A stretch of DNA of 64,000 nt from Morinoia aosen (Eukaryota > Arthropoda > Malacostraca > Amphipoda > Talitridae). The stretch spans positions 41,870,075-41,934,074 of the forward strand of contig CM059564.1 in NCBI GenBank assembly GCA_030386875.1. The letters are read 5' to 3'. Under the pieces are notes generated by a model, which saw only the letters and a program-made list of their open reading frames with translations, was not told the origin of the DNA and searched no databases. Positions 33,101-42,000 of the stretch are shown here, piece after piece. Both the position numbers and the translations under genes were made by a program. Within the stretch, counting starts at the first letter, position 1; each line of letters begins with the position of its first letter.

Positions 33101-33925
33101 TACCTACCTGTTCAGAACAAGGCAACTGCTTGGCTAATGAATCCTAATCACTCTGTAGTTGGAGCAGAGCTATTTGCTATACTACAAGCTTTGCATTATG
33201 TTTGGCTGAATAGACAATGGTTGGGGAAAACTGTTATTCTAAGTGACTCTCTTTCAGCGTTGAGTATAATAAGTAATGTGTTAACGCCGTCTTATAGGAA
33301 ATTTTGCCATGAAATACAAAAGTTAATAAATGACCTTCAAGGCCAGGTCAGATTACAGTGGATCCCAGCACATTGTGGAATTCATGGTAATGAGGTTGCA
33401 GATCAAACGGCAAAAATGGGCCACAATAATGAAAAATCAGTCTGGACTTCCATCCATTATGAAGAGGCACTATCTGTTCTGAAGAGGAAATTTCTGGAAT
33501 GCTGGACAATTCAATGGAAGTCTAATGTGCAGAGAACTGGCAAAGGGAAATTTTTGTCAGATATGCTGAATAAACCTATTAGCAGACCTTGGTTCATGCT
33601 CCCTTCTCGCCGGCTTGAATGTGTCGTTAGTCGACTAAGAATGGGGCACGTTGGAGTCCTGGCACATCTGCATAGATTTAAGATGAGTCCTACCCCATTG
33701 TGCACAACTTGCAACTGCCCCGAGTCAGTCTTTCATTTCTTGTTCGAGTGCCAGAAATATATAGTTCCTCGTAAAAAGTTTAAGGACCTGTGTAATGGCC
33801 TGAATGTTGCATTTGACATAGGAAATGTTTTGGGATGTGGAGAAAATCCTGTTTATATTGAAAGGAGAGTCATGTACGCATTAGCACGCTTTTTATGTTC
33901 AACTGGTCGAGTGCAAACCCTATAG
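30125..33925 (+). CDS. LINE ORF2: endonuclease, reverse transcriptase, RNase H
   Basis: The frame is open from 30080, but the likely ATG is 30125, inside the end of ORF1, so downstream initiation by reinitiation or coupling is plausible. Residues are numbered from 30080. An apurinic-type endonuclease lies at about 40-250 (FNCNGIRDKL, CLCETW, IGDYNAHSPMWD, GSDHFPIE). The RT is at about 470-760 (GYRPITLLP, YLDIESAYDCVW, GLPQGAVLSP, YADD at 701-704). RNase H at about 990-1120 retains all acidic residues (YTDGS, GAELFA, LSDSLSAL, PAHCGIHGNEVAD). A C-terminal CTTCNCPESVFHFLFEC knuckle follows. No disabling change was seen, so the enzyme could be active. Confidence 0.93.
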   Translation: MANRPFKIVDQKLKRNTVSEKKFLLYQFNCNGIRDKLSELKLYLYTKKPDVVCLCETWIYSHEPKFVGYQCIWHHRQNGNRGGLGILVRGDIPFRVKPLNPCQQGKLELLAIEVCTRLGSIDVINLYNPNCNVLVSEFLHYFSQLNSKFIMIGDYNAHSPMWDHRMRLNQTGQSLLSLLDQCPVGVLNPPDLPTYIDKRVGTTSTLDLCLVSMNLLNCGQLTRGPDLGSDHFPIECCFSVSICKCDVRGQQRWKLKEANWLEWKTSLQKSKYDGTKPTSAESLYDSLASRILAVSGQHIPQTTGTIRCHRSTPWWDGECSKAVAKRRKSQNILAKSPTLENLINYRRTTAIAKNVIKKKKVESWQKFTNSLDANTPVGRVWQTIRSMKGSHSTISSVPFGEISDSATSKAEKLLEHFTRHKIDTADSNSQLTMKNVSSMLTEQIIETKYNSPFTKGEIAQAIRSLRQTSPGHDKIPNIFLQHLPEDYVEELLDLYNTSFFSASVPYEWKVGIICPIKKPNKDHSTVEGYRPITLLPCVGKLMERLIKNRLEHFLESGHVFNCFQTGFRKGRSTNDALALMYQSISHSLYNRMYCVSVYLDIESAYDCVWHAGLLFKLLHLGCDVRTVRWLRAYLTGRSVRVRVNNEYSSDKSLECGLPQGAVLSPTLFNVMLCDIPQSSGVRVISYADDITLLSYGSSLAQVQGKLQKYLNVLSLWLQKWKLSINPCKCSYQVFTSKRLIPHVSLKLLNHQLKSTNQQRVLGVIFDAPKLTLQPHIKHTKAECMRRVQIMKALAGVSWGSSRKVLRNLYVSFIRSKLVYGHVVFPEFPESHMKSFNVIQNAALRYMLGARRTTPVSSMEVEAFMMPLRLYLQFLYMKWCLRVVGGPVDAKELNSTLALTSNRPSETYSYRYSNLWRALNLQHLHLSWSPYIPLVCPNVDISHLISLCCPSFKYPSVVTVNDLFTDFLGCKYPDFNVIYTDGSKTDGSVAAAMYLPVQNKATAWLMNPNHSVVGAELFAILQALHYVWLNRQWLGKTVILSDSLSALSIISNVLTPSYRKFCHEIQKLINDLQGQVRLQWIPAHCGIHGNEVADQTAKMGHNNEKSVWTSIHYEEALSVLKRKFLECWTIQWKSNVQRTGKGKFLSDMLNKPISRPWFMLPSRRLECVVSRLRMGHVGVLAHLHRFKMSPTPLCTTCNCPESVFHFLFECQKYIVPRKKFKDLCNGLNVAFDIGNVLGCGENPVYIERRVMYALARFLCSTGRVQTL

Positions 33926-34270
33926 AACATAGAATATTATAAAACAATTTAATCTGAGTGACTAGATTCAATGTGATAACATTATAAGTATAGCTTCTGT
34001 CTAAAGATGAGACTCTGATGAGCAATGAAGTCTGTGAATCTTCACTATTGAATCTGAAATGTTTTCCTTCCAATGTACCAAAATGTGTATGTGTATGTCA
34101 GAAACTTGCTGCTGCCCTCTGCCAGTGTCAATTCTCAACTGTGCAAGACTGTCACCGCCATTGGACTAGCTTCATCCAAAGGTTCTCAGGTCCAACGGTC
34201 TTCCAGCAGTGAAGATCTGAGACTTTAAGAGGCCTTAATAAGGCCTCACCCCGACCAAGAAGAAGAAAGA

Positions 34271-35640
34271 AGACAGGGCTGTACTCTGTCTTCCCTGTTG
34301 TTTGGATTGTACACAGAAGAATTAACAGTTCGACTGAGAAGGAGTGGCTTAGGACTGAAAGTTGGTAGTTGGTAGTTGGTGAGACTGAGCTGTTTGTTGT
34401 ATGCTGATGATGTGGTTGTGGTTAGTGAATGTGGACATGAACTGCAAAGGATGCTTGACATTGTGAACGGATATAGTACAGTTTTCAAGATGAACTTTGG
34501 TGCCAACAAAAGCAAGGTTATGGTTATAAATAGTGATGAGACTGATAGAGACAGACTGTGGAATATTGGAGACATCAGAATAGGTAGAACAAAAGAATAC
34601 AAATATCTAGGTTGTATGATAAGTGAAGATGGATGCACTAGAACTAAGGGTGAGAAAGTAGCAAAAGCTATGCAGTGGAGTGGACGATTAAGTAGCGTGG
34701 CCAGATACAGAGCAAACAAGTATGAATGTGTGAGAGGAATGTAGAAGTATGTTGCTGTACCTAGTGTCATGTATAGTATAAGTGCTCTTGCCTGGAATGG
34801 AAGTGATCTTGAAAAGCTGGATGAAATACAAAATAAGGTAGGACGGTTAGCATTCGGTGCTCCGAAATGGACAGCTACAGAAGCCATTAGAGGTGACCTT
34901 GGGTGGAGCCTATTTTCAGAAAGAATGATGAAAGCGGTGCTGAATTATAAGGTGAGAATTGAAAGAATGCAGAATAGCAGATGGGTAAAGCGAATTTTTG
35001 AATGGAATCTGAGTGTAAGCTATTGGGAGAAAGTGTGTTGGGGGCATGCAAGGAAGCTTAGTATGCAAAAGATTATTCATGTTAGAATTGGGAGACCTGT
35101 GGATGACTGGAGTTTAATAAATCCTGGAGGTGTAGGGCCTGAGTGGGACTGCAAGAGGTGGAAGAAAGAGATTGAGAGGCAAACAAAAGGGTATGGATTG
35201 AATAAGTGGAGGCTTAGCATGATGCGGAGACCTACACTTGACTGGTATATGAAAAAAGAAGCACCTAAGTTTGAGATGTTCTTTGATGGTAGTTTTGGAA
35301 GTCAACTCTTGTTTGCTGTGTGATGTAAGTCATTGAGCGTGAACAGACGTACATGGAGGTGGAATGAGAATAATAACAGAAGATTATGTTGGCAGTGTAT
35401 TAGTGGAGTGGAGGAAACAATTGAGCATTTTGTGCTGGAATGTAGTAAGTATGAGCAAGAGAGAGAAAGTTTTATGAATGTGGTGCTTGAGCAGTATGGA
35501 GAGAATGAGTGGTATGCCAGATATGCTGAAGATGATTGTGGTATGAGCTGTATTGTTGGATTGGATCAGGAATGTAATTTGAGTATCATTGAAGCTATGA
35601 AAGTTTTTCTTGTACATGCCTGGAGTAAAAGAAACTGAAT
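34271..35640 (+). pseudogene. Host LINE ORF2, piece 3 (RT end and C-terminus)
   Basis: It continues RQGCTLSSLLFGLYTEEL, then LLYADDVVVVSE (34390 onwards, the RT catalytic box). A stop lies at 34742, then an open stretch (34769-35323) with PSVMYSISALAWNG, and after another stop (35323) the C-terminal CWQCISGVEETIEHFVLEC knuckle ending at 35638. At least two stops and a frameshift show that it is dead. The sequence to about 35950 is probably its 3' untranslated region; the end could not be fixed. Confidence 0.85.
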
Positions 35641-36990
35641 GGTATGAGCCAGTCATATAAAGTAGGCTGTAATGACCCACTATGACTGGGGATGGTGTCT
35701 TGAAGTACTGGTCATCCCAGTGATGCCATCTAATGGCAGGTGGGACAAGGATTGGTGGATCCTGAGTAGTTTATTGGACAAGTTTGGTACACAGGTGCTG
35801 GACCCTTTGTGTGAATATTGTATGTATTGAGGAGCAAATTGTAGGCTGTTACAAAGACCCCAATGCTGTCCGCCCTCAATTTCAAGTTCAAGTTCAGGTC
35901 ATGGTATTGTATACCGTGCCTCTGATCATGGTCTACCGTGACTCTGACCATGGTAGCCTCTGACCCTTAATCATCTTTCATCTTAGTTTCAGAGAAATAG
36001 AACTTGCTCTTTTTTTCCAAATGAAAAATTGAAAGACTTTTTAGAAATATCGAATAAATACTTGGATTATTGCACCAAGGAAGCTCAATTTGGTATGTTA
36101 GAAAGAATTTTGCCAAGGCAGAAATGTTTTGACTGAGAACATATCTGTAGCTAGGTGTAAGGTTCTAAGGAGTATGTGAAGGGGAACAAAAGGAATAATT
36201 AATTATGCATATAAGAGAGTAGGAGAAACCGTACAATATCTGGTTCTGGAATATAAAAGATGTGCACGTGAACAGAGACTCCTGATATGTAATAACAGTA
36301 AACAGTGAGAAAGTAGCACGTTAGATCAATGAATTGAATGGGATTTTGTTATTAGCTTTCTTGTAGACTTGGGTAAAGAATCCAATTTGACTGGTGTTGA
36401 GGCGTTAAATAATATTCTAGTGAATGTATGATATTGAAAACTGACTATGAAGTCAGTAACCTAGAGAGCGCATCTGATGACGTTTAGTGTATGAGGGTTT
36501 ATTTTTTGACAAGGTCACATTTGGTGTCCTCATGGTAGCTGTTGCTTGCACTGGGCAAAAATAATCTTAGAGTAATTTCCTTAGGTGAGCCTGGATTATA
36601 GACTAGAAACTTTTGAGAACCTTTCTGTACTTTGTGTATACTGAACTAGGAGCCCTAAAAAAAGCCTTAACTACTATTAGCCTCCCCTTAAATGTTCAAT
36701 TTGGTCTGGATTAAAAAAGGATTCCCATCTACTAAATGCAGAAGTAATAAATAAATAGAAATTTTCATAGAAAGGTAAAAAAAGTTCTCAAAGAAGTTCT
36801 GAGACTATTTTACCTTTAGTTTCATCTTTATTGGAATTAAACTGTTTTCTAGCTCAGACCTGCAAATTTTGCAGTTAGGTCATCATAAGACAAGCATGTA
36901 AAGTTTTTAAAATACATGCATAGAAACCAATGATTATTATTGTTGTTGAAGTTTTCACTAGAATTTTTGTTGCTAAGCTTTTCTGGTAAA
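35641..36990. other. Non-coding, probable LINE 3' region then unique sequence
   Basis: The first 300 bp are probably the 3' untranslated part of the broken LINE. The rest is AT-rich with no recognised gene, RNA or repeat. Confidence 0.4.
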
Positions 36991-37600
36991 TTTTCAGAAC
37001 AACATACTAATTGATTTTCAAAATTTTTTTTTGCTTGAATCATGGTAATCACATCAAAATAAACAACTTTTCTTCTATGCCATTTCTGGCTCAAATGAGT
37101 ATTTAACAAGTTATAGCATTAGGTTAATTTGTGGGTTGCATTGCAGTTACACTACGAACAGCAGAAACCATTATGTTCAGCGGCAATCAAACGATGATGC
37201 AGCTGGCTGGCTGGCTCGGTAAACATTAGCTAAACCGTAGTAGTGAATACCCTAGATTTAAGTTTTCACTACCCCAGTCCCACTAATATTTTTGGGTGTT
37301 AATAACTTTATTGTGTTAATAACTAAAAGATCCTAGAAGTGGGTTCAGGCTCCCCAGGGTTGGCTAATAATAAATTACTTATAAAGTCCCCAAACGTACT
37401 TTAACAGCTCAAGCGCGCAATGGTTTCTGCTGTTTGAATGACTGGAACTGCTATGGGACACGAAACTAAACCTTCCGCTATAACTCCTTAAATACTCATT
37501 TGCGCTGGAAATGGCATAGAAGAAACGTTTATTTTGATGTGATTACCATGATTCAAGCAAGAAAATTTCGAAAATCAATTTGTGTGTTATTCTGAAAAAA
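36991..37600. mobile_element. Foldback MITE, copy A
   Basis: Arms 36991-37125 and about 37474-37597 are inverted copies, sharing TCATGGTAATCACATCAAAA, CTTCTATGCCATTTC and AATGAGTATTTAA. They enclose about 350 bp of unrelated sequence. A second, more diverged copy lies at 38391-38815. No target duplication was fixed. Confidence 0.7.
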
Positions 37601-37721
37601 ATACCATTTATGTGAAGGTATTGGGTTCAGTAAAGCCTTAAGTGACTGATTTTTAGGAAAATTAGGCATTAGAAGAATTTGAATAAAATGTATTTTTGAG
37701 GCAATTTTTAATGCTACTGTA

Positions 37722-38085
37722 CCCCTCAGGGGATACAACTATTGTATCTATGGGAATTAGCGCTCCCAGGGGGACTATGTGAAGGCCCGAGCTAAATGTT
37801 AGGTAGGCTTGCTTATTGTTTTTTGTTGAAATAGAATAGGTGATTATTTTGTTATGGAACATCTTTTTTTGGTTCACTGCTGTCCTGTTTTTCAGCACCT
37901 ACTACTTTCTTCAACTTTTATCTTGTTTCATGAACTTCTTTCCCAACTTCCTGTTTCTATGCCCATTCTGCATAGATTCCACATTTCCTAATATCCATAC
38001 TAAATGGTGCCTTCCTCCTTCCTCTCTTTGATACACTTTTTTTGTAGTGGTTAATTAGGCTTAAACTAACCTCTAATCTAATCTG
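37722..38085 (+). mobile_element. SINE-like retroposon, copy 1
   Basis: It starts CCCCTCAGGGGATACAAC and ends with a CTAATCTAATCTG tail. It is flanked by the 12-bp duplication AATGCTACTGTA (37710-37721 and 38086-38097). The head contains GATACAACTATTGTATC, a short hairpin. The last 150 bp resemble the BEL LTR around 5280-5430. No clear pol III A or B box was recognised. Confidence 0.88.
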
Positions 38086-38390
38086 AATGCTACTGTATCA
38101 AAGTGTTTACCTAACATTTAGACTGTGGGTAAGGTTGATACTTTTTCATTAGTATTTACCTCTAAATCAAACACTTTTAGCCAGAGTTATAGGCCAACCA
38201 TCGTGAAGAAATTGGAGGTTGCTGTAACAGATTGAGCACTGCATGTTATGAAATTATTCTATTTGATGAAATTCATGCAAGATTGATGTCTTATTTTTTT
38301 CTTATTATTAATTCATGCAAGATTGATGTTTTTCATTTTGATGTTTCAGGCATCAAAATTGGTATTTGTTGAGGATAGGACAATAATCAA

Positions 38391-38815
38391 TTTTCCAATT
38401 TTTGTTGCTTGTATAATGGTAATTACGTCAAAGTAAACAACTTTTTAACCATACACTTTCCATCACAACTGAGTTTTTAATGAGGTATAGTGATAAGTCA
38501 ATTTTTTCTTCCATAGCAATGCCTTTGTTTCTAATATCAAAAATTGTTGCGTTTTCCTTAATAGAAAATTTTAAGGAAGAGACTCCCATAGAATCTCTGT
38601 TCCGACGCCTGTAGTGCGCTCAAATAAACATTAGTTCATGTTAGGTTATGCTAGACTACATTAGTTTAGAGTAGGTTAGGTTAGATAAGTTTGGTTACGT
38701 GATGTTAACTTATCACTATAACCTGTTGAATACTCATTTGCAGCAAAAAGTGCATAGAAGAAAAGTTGTTCATTTCAATCTAATTACCACTAAAGTAGCA
38801 ACAAAAATGCAAACA
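38391..38815. mobile_element. Foldback MITE, copy B
   Basis: Arms 38391-38495 and 38707-38815 are inverted copies (TAATGGTAATTACGTCAAAG against its inverse, and TAGTGATAAGT against ACTTATCACTA). It belongs to the same family as copy A by the TGGTAAT.ACATCAAA core. It lies just upstream of the SGF29 start. Confidence 0.65.
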
Positions 38816-38985
38816 TTGATTATTGTACTCTTTTCAACATTTACTTTAAAATTTTTGTAGACCCAATGTATCAGCTGATGTATCTAGAATGAACTTTTTT
38901 TTCAGATTAATAGCAGTTTCATTGACCTAGTGTTAAATACAAACAGAAGTGTAGTCAGCTAACAGTTTTCTGTGCAACTCAAAAA

Positions 38986-39013
38986 ATGGGGAAAGGAAAG
39001 GACAGAAATGCTG
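38986..39013 (+). CDS. SGF29: SGF29 exon 1 (start)
   Basis: ATG at 38986 begins MGKGKDRNA; the donor is CTG|GTAAGT. Phase leaves one base, which joins the exon 2 acceptor at 40497 in frame. The start is chosen because it is the nearest ATG with a strong donor; the N-terminus is not conserved, so this exon is the least certain. Confidence 0.6.
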
Positions 39014-42000
39014 GTAAGTTGGTATTGTTTTTATCAATATTTTATTTAACTGGATGGTTTTTGTGTTTGCAATCATAAGCTGTGATCATAGTTTCTTTTA
39101 CTTAAATGTTTTTTTTTGTTAAATGATTATAAAATAGAGTCCCCTCAGGGGGATACAACTATTGTATCTATGGGAATTAGCGCTCCCAGGGGAAAAATGT
39201 AAGGGCCCAACCTGAGAGATAGGTAGGCCTTATTTTTGTTGAAATAAAATATTTTTTGTTAGTTTAAGGACCACCTTTTTTCGGTTCACTACTGTCCTGT
39301 TTTTCAGCACCTCTGACTTTCTTCTTCAACTTTTATCTTATTTCATGAACTTATTTCCCATCTTACTGTTTCTATGCCCTTTCTGCATAGATTCCTCATT
39401 TTCTTATCTCCATACTAAATGGTGCCTTCCTCCTTCCTCTCTTCGATACGCTCTATTTTTGCAGCAGTTAGGGAGGCTTAAAACTAACTTATAATCTAAT
39501 CTAATTTATAAAATAGAGTATACCAAGTAGAGGATATTTTCCTGATTTTTTGAGGTAGCTTATTTTAATGTAAATAATGAGTATTGCTCAAAACTCAGCT
39601 TCTAAATTTATTCATTTTTTATTGCATATTCATGCTTCACTATTGCTCCAAACATTTTATGAGTGCCAAATAGGCCTAGAGTTGAGTTGTCATTAAATTT
39701 ATTTCATAGCATTGGCATAAGTTTAGCTGTGAAGGTGTCAAATATAAGTCAAGGTACATGATTTTAAATTGAAAAAATTAGATCTTCTGTTCAGGGGCAA
39801 ATAGTAATAAAGCATTTTTTCAGTTTGTGCTGATGAGCAAGGGATGAAAAATATATGATTTTTGAATTGAACAAATTAGATATTCTGTGCAGAGGCAAAT
39901 AGTAATGAAGCATTCATTCATTCAGTTTTTGCTGATGAGCAAGGGGTGATGAGCAAGAAAGCATTTATCGTGGACTTTTTTTACATTAGATGAATTGATC
40001 TAGTAATAAATACAATACTAGTACTTGTAATTTGTTTTAGAGTTACCTACATCTTAAGCTTTTGATAAATTTTCTTGTTAGCATTTTACTTCTTTGTTTG
40101 AAGAAGCACAAAAAATGCTTAATGTATTACTTTAGTATTTATAGCAGGGCTTGTCTTTTTACCTGATTATATTTATAATGTTTGTTACTGCAGAACCTCC
40201 TTCAGTTACTTGCTACTTTTCTCAACAAAGGTAAGGTGAATAAATTTTAATATATTATAGGAATAAGCATTGAGATAGAAGTAGTCTCTTGCATTAGCTT
40301 TAAACAAGTTTAACTTGACTAGTGAATGATTCTTCTCTTGCTTTTTAACCTTATTCAGCTCTGATCATACAACTTGATTACTGCAAGATATTTTGTACTA
40401 TTAGTAATGCCCCTATGTCTGATTGGAGGCATGCATTCTGTATGTATTTTGACTGTAACTATTGCTTCTGTGACTCATAAATTGTACATGGTGCAGGCAG
40501 CCCCAAGAGATCTGTGGAATCACCTAAATCTCCCACAAAGGGCAAGGGAAGTGGAGGAGGAGCTTCAGGTTCATCCAGTACATCATGGTTCAAGAGGGAG
40601 GTGCTCAAGAGGGATATTCCTCCCATCAATGTCACCCCGTATCCTCTTTCCACCTCCACTGAAATGGCCATGGCCATGAGCTCTGAAGCACAGGCATTGC
40701 AGGTGATTTTTATTTTTTATTGAATTATGCTCAAGATTAACTTCAGACTGTGGTGAGACTTGAGTACTGATTGATCTTATCTTAACAAACCCTGAATTGA
40801 GTATCCATGAAGTCAACTCATACTCTAATGTCAGTCCCTTCAGGGGGATACAAATATTGTATCTATGGGAATTAACTGCACTCCTAGGAGGACAATGTGA
40901 GGGACAGAACTGAGAGCTTGGTAGGCCTTCTTTCTGTTGAAATATAATTCTTTTGTTATGTTTAGAACCATCTTTTTGCAGTTCACTGCTGTTCTGTTTT
41001 TTCAGCACCTACTACTTTCTTCTTCAACTTTGATCTTGCTTCATGAGCTTCTTTCTTATCTTACTGTTTTATGCCCTTTCTGCATAGATTCTGCATTCCC
41101 TTAACTCCATACTGCCTTCTTCCTTCCTCTCTTTGGATTGCTTTTGTTGTGGATAGGGAGGCTTAAACTAACTAATAATCTAATAATCTCTAATGTCAGT
41201 TTAAGAAAGAGTATTATTTGCCTTTTTGATTACATAACTTACAGTGTGCCACCATTGCAGGAGCATGTGAAAGTTCTCTCAAAGAGCATCATTGAGCTGC
41301 AGGCAACACGAGACAAGAACGAATCGACTCTTAACTCCATTAACTCGCTCTCTGATAAAATTGTGACTGATGAGAAAGTCACGCCGAGTGTCAGGGTGAG
41401 TATTGGCCTAACTAGTATGCTTTATATTCACTTTCCTGAAGTTTGGCTGAATTGTTTTTCTCTTCAAGTCAGGCTGCAGTTATTGTTGAATTATGAAGTG
41501 TTGAGCAAATATATATGCTACCTGTAGAAAGTGGGAGTCAAATACAAGTATGTTTTTCATGTCTGCTCATTTACTCTTTGCTGTAAGATTGTTTTTTTTT
41601 GTGTTCCAAAAATTAATGATATCAAGTGAAATGAGTGGTAATGCAAAAAAGGTTTTTGTGGACTATTATCATGATTCTATTTTGAAAATCAGCCCCCAAA
41701 AAAACCTTTCCCTCAATTTTTGTTCTTCAACTAAGTCTGATATTGAATCAGCTAGCTCCTCTAACCACTGATTTTAGTTGGAATGCACGTCATTTTGAGT
41801 GAAAGGTTGTTTCAGTTGGAAATTTTCAGCATCAGAAAAACAGCGCAGTGGAATTTGCTTACGAGCGTTTCCGAAATGTAAAATGGCAATAATTTTATCA
41901 TATTCTGCATAAGAATGGTTTGTATGCTATCAAAGTTTTATATAATTTTGAAGCATGAACTAAAAATTGAAAAAAATATCAGATACCTTTGCAACTTTCT

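Larger units (their letters stand above)
28250..34270 (+). mobile_element. Full-length I-clade-like LINE inserted in the host LINE
   Basis: The 13-bp duplication AGACAGGGCTGTA lies at 28237-28249 and 34271-34283. Between these are a 104-bp 5' leader, two overlapping open frames with all expected domains, and a 345-bp 3' region ending in GAAGAAGAAAGA. The presence of both an apurinic-type endonuclease and an RNase H domain, with a three-knuckle ORF1, fits the I group. No stops interrupt either frame, so the copy may be young. Confidence 0.92.

Noticed and set aside
34246..34887. Long minus-strand frame
   Set aside because: It is antisense to the RT region of the broken LINE and has no family likeness.
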